From Salinimicrobium sp. TH3 (GTDB taxonomy: Bacteria > Bacteroidota > Bacteroidia > Flavobacteriales > Flavobacteriaceae), in the NCBI RefSeq assembly GCF_026676115.1, contig NZ_JAPONB010000011.1, forward strand, positions 57,040 through 121,039: a stretch of 64,000 nt of DNA. Direction: 5' to 3'. The translations under genes and the position numbers were made by a program. Positions 53,990-62,342 of the stretch are shown here, piece after piece. Under the pieces are notes generated by a model, which was not told the DNA's origin, ran no database searches, and was given only the letters and a program-made list of their open reading frames with translations. The number at the start of each line of letters is the position of its first letter. The first letter of the stretch is position 1.

Positions 53990-55274
53990 CCTGAAGCTAA
54001 TAATCAAGAGGGAATACCTGGCAAGGGTGAAAAATAAAGCCTTTGTTTTAATGACATTTTTGAGCCCTCTCATTCTGGTGGGGATGATCGTGCTCATTGC
54101 TTATCTGGTCAATCTCAATTCTAACGAACAGCGCGTTGTGGCCATCAATGATGAAAGCGAACAGTTCGTAGGAGATTTTAATGATTCTGACGATGTAAGA
54201 TTCATTGATCTTTCCAGTATCGATCTTGAAGCAGCCAAGACCATTGTAAAAGAGCAGGAATATTTTGGGCTGCTGTACATTCCGAAGTTTCAGAATAACA
54301 CAGTTCCCGATATTCAATTCTTCGCCAAAGAAGCGCCTGCCTTTGGATTTCTTTCTCAGGTGGAGAAGACTATAGGAGACAAACTTACCAATCAACAGCT
54401 GCTGGCTCGAGGCATAGACGTGAATTTAATTGAAGCTTCCCAAACAAAGGTGGAGATAGGGATCCAGAATTTTTCGGGAGAAAAAACCTCGAAGATGTCT
54501 ACTTATGTAAAGATGATCTTTGGCGGGGCAGCCGGTTACCTTTTGATGATGTTCATAATCATCTACGGAAATATGGTGATGCGGAGTGTGATCGAGGAAA
54601 AAACGAACAGGATCATTGAGATAATAATTTCTTCGGTAAAACCCATTCACCTTATGCTCGGAAAAATACTGGGCACCTCTCTTGCGGGAATTACCCAGTT
54701 TGTAATTTGGGTGATCCTGGGAGGAGTAATGTTAAGTCTTGTATCTATTATTGCAGGAGTTGATATAGGAGAGGTTCATGGCCCACAGCAGCAGGCCATG
54801 GAGCAGATATCAGACAATGAACTCCAGCAGCTTGTAATTGATATAGCCAAATTACCTATGCTGTTATTGCTGGTGAGTTTCCTGGTCTATTTTATTGGCG
54901 GCTATTTTCTTTACAGCGCAATTTATGCGGCCATTGGCGCAGCTGTCGATAATGAAACCGATACGCAGCAATTCATGCTTCCGGTTATACTTCCACTGAT
55001 GCTGGGAATCTACGTGGGCTTTTTTGCGGTGATAGAAAACCCGCATGGGGTGGTTTCAACCGTGTTCTCCATGGTGCCACTAACCTCACCAATAGTCATG
55101 CTCATGAGAATTCCTTTTGGTGTGGCGTGGTGGGAGCTGGCGCTTTCTATCGGGATACTCATTCTTACAATAGCGGGAGTGGTATGGATAGCAGCTAAAA
55201 TTTACAGAGTCGGGATCCTTATGTATGGGAAAAAACCAGGGTATAAGGATCTCTACAAGTGGCTTAAATATTAA
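53982..55274 (+). CDS. ABC transporter permease, NatB-like (ABC-2 type)
   Basis: 430 aa. One membrane helix near the N-terminus (VLMTFLSPLILVGMIVLIAYLV), a large extracytoplasmic domain of about 130 residues, then five helices, the topology of NatB/ABC-2 permeases. The phrase RSVIEEKTNRIIEIIISSVKP is the family hallmark. It forms an exporter with the preceding ATPase. Overlapping start shows translational coupling. Confidence 0.93.
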   Translation: MRNLKLIIKREYLARVKNKAFVLMTFLSPLILVGMIVLIAYLVNLNSNEQRVVAINDESEQFVGDFNDSDDVRFIDLSSIDLEAAKTIVKEQEYFGLLYIPKFQNNTVPDIQFFAKEAPAFGFLSQVEKTIGDKLTNQQLLARGIDVNLIEASQTKVEIGIQNFSGEKTSKMSTYVKMIFGGAAGYLLMMFIIIYGNMVMRSVIEEKTNRIIEIIISSVKPIHLMLGKILGTSLAGITQFVIWVILGGVMLSLVSIIAGVDIGEVHGPQQQAMEQISDNELQQLVIDIAKLPMLLLLVSFLVYFIGGYFLYSAIYAAIGAAVDNETDTQQFMLPVILPLMLGIYVGFFAVIENPHGVVSTVFSMVPLTSPIVMLMRIPFGVAWWELALSIGILILTIAGVVWIAAKIYRVGILMYGKKPGYKDLYKWLKY

Positions 55275-55484
55275 GATTTTTTTGAGAGGGTTCCCAAAAG
55301 AGGTTGTGTTACTTTACAGGGTTAACCAGCCAAACAATGAAAAAACTTAGTATATTACCTGTATACCGGCCATACCCTTAAGATTGACATTGGGATTAGG
55401 AACGACCAAAAAGATGATGTGTATCATAAATAAAGAAAAAGCTTTTTATGGCCGAAGCGGGATATAATTTAAAAATTTAAAAGC

Positions 55485-56648
55485 ATGCCAAAAATACTGT
55501 TGATCGAAGACGAAGCAGCCATTAGAAGAGTACTTATTAAGATCCTTACCGAAGAAAATTCTTCTTATGAAGTGGAGGAAGCTGCCGACGGACTTGAGGG
55601 GATCGAAAAAATAAAAGAACAGGAATACGATCTTATTCTGTGCGATATCAAAATGCCGAAGATGGATGGAGTAGAGGTGCTGGAGGCAGTAAAGAAGATC
55701 AAGCCAGAAATCCCGATTGTGATGATCTCCGGCCATGGAGATCTCGATACAGCAGTAAACACTATGCGCATGGGGGCTTTTGATTATATCTCCAAACCCC
55801 CCGATCTCAACAGACTTTTGAATACAGTTCGTAATGCCCTCGACCGTAAGGAACTAATGGTTGAAAATACCCGACTCAAGAAGAAAGTAGGTAAGAACTT
55901 CGAAATGATCGGAGAATCTGAAGCGATCACCAAAATTAAAGATATTATTGAAAAAGTTGCTCCTACAGATGCAAGGGTGCTTATAACAGGTCCTAACGGA
56001 ACCGGAAAAGAGCTGGTCGCACATTGGTTGCACCAAAAAAGTGACCGTTCGGCTGGACCAATGATCGAAGTCAACTGTGCAGCAATCCCTTCAGAATTAA
56101 TAGAAAGTGAACTTTTTGGGCATGTAAAAGGAGCTTTTACCTCGGCCAACAAAGACAGGGCGGGGAAATTTGAAGCTGCCAATGGGGGTACTATCTTTCT
56201 TGATGAGGTAGGCGATATGAGCCTCTCAGCTCAGGCCAAGGTGCTGCGGGCACTGCAGGAGAGCAAGATCTCAAGGGTTGGAAGTGATAAGGACATTAAA
56301 GTTAATGTTCGCGTAATTGCCGCAACAAATAAAGATCTTAAAAAAGAAATCGAGGAGAATAAATTTCGGGAGGACCTTTATCACAGGTTGGCCGTAATCC
56401 TTATACAGGTTCCAGGGCTAAACGAAAGAAAAGAGGATATTCCGTTACTGGTGAATTTCTTTGCTGATAAGATCTCGGAAGAACAGGGAGTACCTAAAAA
56501 GACCTTTACCGAAGGTGCTTTGAATTTACTCAAGGAATACAACTGGACCGGAAACATTCGCGAACTTCGCAACGTTGTTGAAAGACTCATCATTCTGGGC
56601 GGACAGGAAGTAAGCGAAGAAGATGTTAGGTTGTTTGCAAGTAAATAA
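55485..56648 (+). CDS. sigma-54-dependent response regulator lacking a DNA-binding domain
   Basis: 387 aa. Receiver domain 1-120 with Asp54 in LCDIKMPKMDG. AAA+ domain about 135-370: Walker A GPNGTGKE (168-176), sigma-54-contact loop GAFTSA (216-221), Walker B GGTIFLDEVGDM, and arginine-finger region GNIRELRNVVERL. The protein ends at EEDVRLFASK, where NtrC-type proteins would continue with a Fis-like helix-turn-helix; none is present. It can still remodel sigma-54 polymerase from solution, as known for FlgR-like activators. The sensor partner is not adjacent. The nearest sigma-54-like promoter is that of grpE, 4.4 kb upstream. Confidence 0.93.
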   Translation: MPKILLIEDEAAIRRVLIKILTEENSSYEVEEAADGLEGIEKIKEQEYDLILCDIKMPKMDGVEVLEAVKKIKPEIPIVMISGHGDLDTAVNTMRMGAFDYISKPPDLNRLLNTVRNALDRKELMVENTRLKKKVGKNFEMIGESEAITKIKDIIEKVAPTDARVLITGPNGTGKELVAHWLHQKSDRSAGPMIEVNCAAIPSELIESELFGHVKGAFTSANKDRAGKFEAANGGTIFLDEVGDMSLSAQAKVLRALQESKISRVGSDKDIKVNVRVIAATNKDLKKEIEENKFREDLYHRLAVILIQVPGLNERKEDIPLLVNFFADKISEEQGVPKKTFTEGALNLLKEYNWTGNIRELRNVVERLIILGGQEVSEEDVRLFASK

Positions 56649-56689
56649 GAAGTTAAATTTTAGAAGTTAGAAGTACGAAGTTCCGAACT
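56648..56689. repeat. degenerate AGAAGTT heptads after the sigma-54 activator
   Basis: AGAAGTT, AAATTTT, AGAAGTT, AGAAGTA, CGAAGTT, CCGAACT in strict 7-nt phase, beginning at the last base of the stop codon. Confidence 0.85.
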
Positions 56690-57207
56690 CGGGTCCCGGC
56701 AGTGTTTGTAAATCCGTGCCAGCTGATCTTTGATCCGTCTTTGTGAACCACTGGAAGGAAGGGCGGTAGTCTCACAGTAGTTGAGTAAGAATTTCTTTTT
56801 GAACTGCGCCATCTTTAACTCTAAACTTTCTCGGTAATCGTCCCCTCCTTCGAAGGGGTGTCTGCAGGACGGGGTGGGGAGTTGTCTGTCGCCCCTACAG
56901 AGGGCTCTTGTTGTGGTGCTTTTAACCCAAGTCTGAAGCCCCGGGCTATCGATATGCCGCCCCTCTGGGGGCTTTTTCAATTTTCGCTCAATCTCCTGCA
57001 GCAGATGGATTAAAAAGACATAAGTGTATTTTAGTACTCTGGATTATCTTCCCTGTTCCTAAAGACGTAGAAAACGATTCTCCGTACTTCAAATTCTCAA
57101 CCCCAAACTAATATTAAACCTTTTTGAATTCTCCCAGTCTTATACACTATACCTGCTGTGGAACGGTCTTTGTAGTTAAGGTGATAACTTCAGGTACAAA
57201 TAAATTC
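56649..57207. other. 559-bp intergenic region with repeats
   Basis: Begins with a heptad array, contains a GC-rich dispersed-repeat segment (about 56820-56980; CCCCTCCTTCGAAGGGG-like and CCCCTCTGGGGG), and ends in AT-rich sequence before the DUF6702 gene. The minus-strand open frame crossing it is made largely of repeat sequence and is not called as a gene. Confidence 0.55.
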
Positions 57208-57711
57208 ATGAAAAAGACAATACTATTTTTTTTGGCTCTCCTACCGCTCCTGGCATTCACTGCTGCACATAAATTCTATGTTAGTGCAACCGATATTGAA
57301 TACAATGAAAAGCAAAAATCCCTGCAGATCATTTCGCATGTTTTTACAGATGATATGGAGAAACTCCTTCAGGCGCGCTATAGTGATAAACTTGCTTTAG
57401 TAAAAGGAGATGAACATCCCGGAGCCGATGCATACATACAAAAATATTTTAAGGATAAATTCCGCGTAAGCGTAAATGGGAAAGACAGGAGCATTAATTA
57501 TATCGGGAAAGAATACGATAAAGATCAACTACTTGTGTATTTGGAGATTGAAGTTGTGGAGCCAATTAAAAAAATACGTGTTGAAAATGGGATTTTAACC
57601 GATCTTTTTCCGGAGCAAAAGAATGTCGTTAAGGTGGAACAACAGGGGGAAATTAAAAGTCTGCTGCTAATGAGAGACAACCTTAGCGGTACGATAAATT
57701 TCAGCAACTAA
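57208..57711 (+). CDS. DUF6702-like exported protein
   Basis: 167 aa from ATG 57208 (MKKTILFFLALLPLLAFTAA), a clear signal peptide; upstream in-frame ATG would put 28 residues before it. The mature start HKFYVSATDIEYN and SLQIISHVFTDDMEKLL are typical of a Bacteroidetes family (DUF6702) usually found next to an M1-type peptidase, as here. Function unknown; probably a periplasmic partner of that enzyme. It ends 54 bp before the peptidase start. Confidence 0.82.
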   Translation: MKKTILFFLALLPLLAFTAAHKFYVSATDIEYNEKQKSLQIISHVFTDDMEKLLQARYSDKLALVKGDEHPGADAYIQKYFKDKFRVSVNGKDRSINYIGKEYDKDQLLVYLEIEVVEPIKKIRVENGILTDLFPEQKNVVKVEQQGEIKSLLLMRDNLSGTINFSN

Positions 57712-57765
57712 ATTGTGAAACTTCAGAATTCAATTATTTTTAGCAACCTAAACTTAAATTCAAAT

Positions 57766-60075
57766 ATGAGATCAATTAGAACTGCCTTTGCAGCTTTTTT
57801 TATTCTGTTTTCGGCGGGCGTTTTTGCCCAGGAGACTGAACAGCAAACGGAGCAAACAGAAGGAGGACACATTAATGAGAATAAATTCCGGCAACTGTAT
57901 CAGGAATTTTCAACTCCAAATCAATACCGCACAGGAAGTGGAGCTCCAGGTCCGGCCTACTATCAAAATGAAGCCGATTATAAAATGGATATCGAGCTTG
58001 ATGATCGTAATCAAAAATTGACCGGTCACGAAACCATTACCTACCACAATAATTCCCCCGATGACCTGGAGTACCTATGGGTACAACTGGATCAAAATAT
58101 ACGTTCCAAAGATGCTGTGGCAAAATTAAAAGATGGGAATGGCATTTCGCCGGTGGCCCAGCCTGGAGATTTTGTTTCAGAATATATGAAGGAACCATTT
58201 GACGGCGGGTTCAATATTACTGAAGTGAGCGCTGATGGTAAACCTCTTAAAACAGTGATCAATAATACCATGATGAGGGTGGACCTTCCGCAGCCATTAA
58301 AGGCAGGAGAGAAATTCACCTTTGATATTGGATGGTGGTACAACATTAACAACCACATTACAGATCGTGCCCGCTCGGGATATGAAAACTTTGAGAAGGA
58401 TGGGAACAATGCTTATGTTATTGCCCAGTTCTTTCCACGTATGGCCGTTTACAATGATGTAGAGGGATGGCAAAATTACCAGTTTTGGGGGAATGGAGAA
58501 TTCGCGCTTCCTTTTGGGGATTATGAGGTGAATATTACTGTTCCTGCAGATCATATTCTTGACGGAACCGGGGAACTGGTAAACCGCAAGGAAGTATTTT
58601 CAAAAGAAATGATGCGTCGTTACGAGGAGGCTAAGAAATCTTATGATAAGCCTGTGATGATCGTGACTCAGGAAGAAGCTGAAGCTGCCGAAAAAGGCTT
58701 TTCGGACAAGAAAAAAACCTGGAAACTTAAGGCCGATATGGTTAGGGATTTTGCCTTTGCCACTTCACGCAAGTTTATATGGGATATGATGGCTGTTGAC
58801 TTGGGAGAAAAAGATGTCATGGCAGTGTCACTTTACCCAAAAGAAGGAAATCCACTGTGGGAAGATTATTCCACAAAGGTAGTTGCACATACATTGAAGT
58901 CTTATTCAGACCACACCTTTACTTATCCTTATCCTAAATCAATTTCGGTTCACGCCAAGAATCAGGGGATGGAGTATCCTATGATCTCGTGGAACTATGG
59001 TCGGCCAAATGAAGACGGGACCTATAGTGACCGTGTGAAGTATGGAATGATGAGTGTAATAATCCACGAGGTTGGGCATAATTTTTTTCCTATGATCGTA
59101 AACTCAGATGAGCGTCAATGGGGATGGATGGATGAAGGTCTTGATACTTTTATGCAATATGTGGCCGAGCAGGAGTACGGGGAGAAATATCCAGAAGATA
59201 TAGCGCCACACACCAAATATCCTTCTAGAAGGGGAGAGCCCGCCAGGATCGTGAACTATATGAAAGGAGATCAAAAATATATTGCTCCTATCATGTCAAA
59301 TCCCGAGAATGTTTATCAATTAGGGAACAATGCCTACGGAAAACCCGCGACTGCATTAAATATCCTTAGGGAGACAGTAATGGGAAAAGAGCTTTTTGAC
59401 TACGCATTTAAGACATACGCCCAGAGATGGATGTTCAAGCACCCAACGCCCGAAGATTTCTTTAGAACTATGGAAGATGCATCGGCTGTTGATCTTGACT
59501 GGTTCTGGAGAGGTTGGTTCTATTCTACAGATTTTGTCGATATAGGAGTAGAGGAAGTTAAGAAGTTTCACGTGACAGATAAACCTACCAAACAAGGTAC
59601 CGAATTGCTTAAACGCTATGGAGTTGAAGATCCATCTTCTATGGACTTGGTTTACGTGGTGGAAGAAGGCAGTGAAAAGTTTGATGCAAATATGAAAGGA
59701 AAAACTCCTGCGGAAAATGCACCGACTCTTAATGAATACATGATGGATAATTTCACTCCGCAACAAAGAGCAGAGATGAAAATGCCGAAGTATTTCTATC
59801 AGGTGACCTTTAATAAACCAGGCGGATTGGTTATGCCTGTCATAGTGGAATATACTTATGCTGATGGTACTTCTGAAAAAGTAACCTATCCTGCGCAAAT
59901 CTGGAGAAAGAATGACCAGCAGGTAAGCAGGGCTTTGGCTACAGATAAGGAGATCACTAAAATAGTAGTGGATCCCGACCTGGAAACTGCCGATGTGAAT
60001 GTGAACAATAATTCATGGCCTAAGGAAGCTGAGGTGGATAAGTTTCAGGAATTCAAGGAGCAGAACCAGGGCTAG
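57766..60075 (+). CDS. exported M1 family metallopeptidase
   Basis: 769 aa from ATG 57766, beginning with signal peptide MRSIRTAFAAFFILFSAGVFA. An in-frame GTG at 57715 would add 17 residues before the signal and is rejected. Zinc site HEVGH (His434, Glu435, His438) with Glu457 in WMDEGLD, the HExxH-x18-E pattern. The N-terminal beta domain (ITYHNNSPDDLEYLWVQLDQN) is typical. Probably an aminopeptidase acting in the periplasm or at the surface. Forms a unit with the DUF6702 gene. Confidence 0.93.
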   Translation: MRSIRTAFAAFFILFSAGVFAQETEQQTEQTEGGHINENKFRQLYQEFSTPNQYRTGSGAPGPAYYQNEADYKMDIELDDRNQKLTGHETITYHNNSPDDLEYLWVQLDQNIRSKDAVAKLKDGNGISPVAQPGDFVSEYMKEPFDGGFNITEVSADGKPLKTVINNTMMRVDLPQPLKAGEKFTFDIGWWYNINNHITDRARSGYENFEKDGNNAYVIAQFFPRMAVYNDVEGWQNYQFWGNGEFALPFGDYEVNITVPADHILDGTGELVNRKEVFSKEMMRRYEEAKKSYDKPVMIVTQEEAEAAEKGFSDKKKTWKLKADMVRDFAFATSRKFIWDMMAVDLGEKDVMAVSLYPKEGNPLWEDYSTKVVAHTLKSYSDHTFTYPYPKSISVHAKNQGMEYPMISWNYGRPNEDGTYSDRVKYGMMSVIIHEVGHNFFPMIVNSDERQWGWMDEGLDTFMQYVAEQEYGEKYPEDIAPHTKYPSRRGEPARIVNYMKGDQKYIAPIMSNPENVYQLGNNAYGKPATALNILRETVMGKELFDYAFKTYAQRWMFKHPTPEDFFRTMEDASAVDLDWFWRGWFYSTDFVDIGVEEVKKFHVTDKPTKQGTELLKRYGVEDPSSMDLVYVVEEGSEKFDANMKGKTPAENAPTLNEYMMDNFTPQQRAEMKMPKYFYQVTFNKPGGLVMPVIVEYTYADGTSEKVTYPAQIWRKNDQQVSRALATDKEITKIVVDPDLETADVNVNNNSWPKEAEVDKFQEFKEQNQG

Positions 60076-60193
60076 ACTACCCCGACAGGCTTTCGCCTGC
60101 CACCCCTCCTTGAAAAAAGGAGGGAAGCGAATTGGGTTCAAAACACCTGAAGGTGTTTTCCTCCTTCGGAGGAATTTAAATAAGAAATTTATT

Positions 60194-60216
60194 AGACCCT
60201 CCTTTTTGGAGGGTCT
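60194..60216 (+). terminator. terminator of the M1 peptidase unit
   Basis: AGACCCTCC, TTTTT loop, GGAGGGTCT, then a T-run. Located 119 nt past the stop. Confidence 0.75.
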
Positions 60217-60555
60217 TTTTTGTGCCCACCCTCCCCCGGCCCCTTCAAGAGAGGGAAAGTGAGGTTTTAGTGCTGATTTTAGACGCTTGTGCTGCCGAAG
60301 GCAGTGGTGCCGAAGGCACCTGTGAGTTCCCCTCCTTTTCAAGGAGGGGTGCCCGCCGCAGGCGGGTGGGGAGGTAAAACCTCTCTGCCCTCCACAGGAG
60401 GGAGCGCAGCATAAAGAAATTGTTCATCCTCCCGGCCCTCCAGGGAGGTATGCCGTAGGGCGGGATGTTCAAGTCTTGAGTTTTAACTCTTGCAGCCGAA
60501 CGGTCTTTCATGTTGTTTTTAACAACACGGTTTTTTTAGTGATTGGAATAGTGAG

Positions 60556-60563
60556 TATATTTG
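60556..60563 (+). promoter_or_regulatory. -7 element directly before tatA
   Basis: TATATTTG ends 6 nt before the tatA ATG (60570), so the predicted transcript would start at or within 2 nt of the start codon. The -33 element is not clear. Confidence 0.45.
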
Positions 60564-60569
60564 CAACGT

Positions 60570-60851
60570 ATGCAAACACTTCCGTTATTTATTAGTGGTG
60601 CCGAGATTGGCTTTATCATGTTTATCCTGGTAATGGTTTTTGGTGCCGACAAGATTCCAGAGATCGCCCGTGGTCTGGGAAAAGGCATGCGCAGCATAAA
60701 AAACGCTACCAACGATATTAAATCGGAAGTAATGCGCAGCGCCGAAAAGCATGGTATGGATACTTCTGTAGGTGATGATGTCAAAAAAGAAGTTGACAAA
60801 GTAAAAGAAGAAATAGAGGAGCTAACCGGTTCTATCAAACGAAGATTTTAA
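60570..60851 (+). CDS. tatA: twin-arginine translocase subunit TatA/TatE
   Basis: 93 aa. One N-terminal membrane helix (EIGFIMFILVMVFGADKIPEI), the conserved FG-hinge and amphipathic helix RGLGKGMRSIK, then a charged tail. Forms the Tat pore for folded proteins with TatC, which is not in the window. ATG at 60570 is chosen over a TTG 9 nt upstream. Confidence 0.92.
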   Translation: MQTLPLFISGAEIGFIMFILVMVFGADKIPEIARGLGKGMRSIKNATNDIKSEVMRSAEKHGMDTSVGDDVKKEVDKVKEEIEELTGSIKRRF

Positions 60852-61002
60852 TCTTTCAGGCATAAAATTCCACTCCCGAATTTCACGCATCATCTGCCCT
60901 TTTTAAAACCTTTTAAATGAACCCTTTGCCCCACGGCTAGGGGTGACAGGGAATAAAAAAGCCACAGCTAACAGTTAATTGCGTACAGCGCTACAAAAGA
61001 AA

Positions 61003-61044
61003 TACTAACTTCGTAATTCTAACTTCTAAGATCTAACATCCAAA
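61003..61044. repeat. degenerate TTCTAAC heptads ending on the methyltransferase start codon
   Basis: TACTAAC, TTCGTAA, TTCTAAC, TTCTAAG, ATCTAAC, ATCCAAA in 7-nt phase; the last A is the A of the ATG. A TAACTTCG -7-like element lies within it. Confidence 0.85.
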
Positions 61045-61685
61045 TGCATTTTCTTCCTCAAGAAATAGACGATTACGTTGTAGCACACTCAGCCAAAGAA
61101 CCAGAATTACTTCAGCAATTAAACCGGGAAACCAACCAGAAGGTCCTGCAACCGAGGATGCTAAGCGGACATTACCAGGGCAGGTTGTTGAGCCTGTTAT
61201 CCAAAATAATAAATCCACAGAACATTTTAGAGATTGGTACTTATACCGGGTATTCTGCTTTATGCTTAGCAGAAGGAATGAAAAACGATGGCGTACTTCA
61301 CACCATTGACATCAATGAGGAACTGATTGATCTTCAAAAAAGGTATTTTGAAGCCTCTCCCTGGAAAGAACGGATCATACAACATCTTGGTGATGCTACA
61401 GAGATCATTCCCTCCCTAAAAGCCGATTTTGACCTTGTCTTTATAGATGCCGATAAACCAAATTATCCAACTTATTTTCAGCAGATCATGGAGAAGCTTC
61501 GGCCCGGCGGGGTCATACTTTCAGATAATGTACTCTGGAGCGGGAAGGTAGTGGAACCGGTCAAAGAAGATGATGAATCTACCAAAGCTCTTTTGGAATA
61601 CAATAAATTATTAGCAGAAGATGAAAGGCTGGAAACGGTAATATTGCCTGTGAGAGATGGATTGACTATTTCAAGGAGGAAATAG
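61044..61685 (+). CDS. O-methyltransferase, family 3 (caffeoyl-CoA type)
   Basis: 213 aa. SAM site ILEIGTYTGYSALCLAEGM, acidic loop TIDINEEL, metal-binding FIDADKPNY, and GGVILSDNVLWSGKV are all typical of class I, divalent-metal-dependent O-methyltransferases. The natural substrate in bacteria is often unknown. The gene is bracketed by different heptad arrays on both sides, the second covering its stop codon. Confidence 0.92.
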   Translation: MHFLPQEIDDYVVAHSAKEPELLQQLNRETNQKVLQPRMLSGHYQGRLLSLLSKIINPQNILEIGTYTGYSALCLAEGMKNDGVLHTIDINEELIDLQKRYFEASPWKERIIQHLGDATEIIPSLKADFDLVFIDADKPNYPTYFQQIMEKLRPGGVILSDNVLWSGKVVEPVKEDDESTKALLEYNKLLAEDERLETVILPVRDGLTISRRK

Positions 61686-61731
61686 CCTTTAGCTTTTAGC
61701 TTTTGGCCGTTTGCTTTTTCCGTTTTGCCCC
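61683..61731. repeat. degenerate TAGCTTT heptads covering the methyltransferase stop
   Basis: TAGCCTT, TAGCTTT, TAGCTTT, TGGCCGT, TTGCTTT, TTCCGTT, TTGCCCC, seven units in phase; the first TAG is the stop codon. Confidence 0.85.
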
Positions 61732-61749
61732 TCCCGATAGCTATCGGGA
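61732..61749. repeat. perfect palindrome TCCCGATAGCTATCGGGA
   Basis: 18-bp perfect palindrome, the short form of the REP-like element found as a doublet after icmF. Confidence 0.85.
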
Positions 61750-61771
61750 CTAAAGGGAGCCGGAAAAAGGT

Positions 61772-62161
61772 TTAGGAATTGATCTTTTCAGAAATAATTT
61801 TTAAAACTTTCTCCATATTTTGAATCACCTGCTGATTTGTGAAGCGAATAACATTTATGTCTTGAAACTGAATTAGTTCAGTACGGGTTTGATCTTTTAT
61901 TTTTTGCTCTGAACTTTCGTGATATTCTCCATCCACTTCAATTACTAATTTCAGTTGATGTGAGTAAAAATCAGCAATGAAGTGGTGTATGGGGTGTTGC
62001 CTCCTAAAATGGTATGTTTTGAAAGGATCACAAATTAATTTTTCCCACAGAAGTTTTTCTGCCTCTGTCGGGTAGTTGCGAAGGTTCTCTTCCCGCTTGA
62101 AAATTTCAGATTGAGCACCTTTCCACATGCTGTTGTCATGATATGGATTATCTTTTTTCAC
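61772..62161 (-). CDS. DUF559 (Vsr-like endonuclease fold) protein
   Basis: 129 aa. FKREENLRNYPTEAEKLLWEKL, FRRQHPIHHFIADFYSHQLKLVIEVDGEYHE is the DUF559 core, a PD-(D/E)XK relative of Vsr mismatch endonucleases; Asp in FIADFY and Glu/Asp in VIEVDGEYH are the presumed metal ligands. The function of the family is unknown; it is often found inserted near repeats, as here. Confidence 0.92.
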   Translation of the reverse strand: MKKDNPYHDNSMWKGAQSEIFKREENLRNYPTEAEKLLWEKLICDPFKTYHFRRQHPIHHFIADFYSHQLKLVIEVDGEYHESSEQKIKDQTRTELIQFQDINVIRFTNQQVIQNMEKVLKIISEKINS

Positions 62162-62342
62162 TACAGTAAATTTAGGAAAAACTAATTCTCACCCTTTAGG
62201 GAGGGGCCAAAGAATTTGTTTTTCCACTGTTAACCACTTTATTGGATTCTCTTGTATGGTTCTGCCTCAACCCTAGAGCGGCCCGGAAAAAGTGTTATCC
62301 ATCCCTCCAAAAAAAACGTATTTTTGAACCAAACTTTCAGGA

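Larger units (their letters stand above)
60076..60569. repeat. 494-bp GC-rich intergenic repeat region
   Basis: Follows the M1 gene. It holds hairpins CCCTCCTT/AAGGAGGG (60104-60124), CCTCC-TTC-GGAGG, and the terminator at 60194-60216, then several further variants of CCCCTCC...GGAGGGG and GCCCGCCGCAGGCGGG up to about 60470. These resemble the G/C-rich dispersed repeats seen in many Bacteroidetes. No gene is seen. Confidence 0.65.

Noticed and set aside
56660..56980. Minus-strand open frame of 106 codons in the region after the sigma-54 activator
   Set aside because: Its ends consist of the heptad array (tail SELRTSNF) and GC-rich dispersed repeat; no known domain, and codon pattern unlike real genes nearby.
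57164..57179. Sigma-54-like TGGAACGGTCTTTGTA before the DUF6702 gene
   Set aside because: The -12 GC is GT, and the -24 block has a mismatch; too weak to call.
60013..60511. Two minus-strand open frames downstream of the M1 peptidase
   Set aside because: Made of G/C-rich inverted repeats; no protein features.
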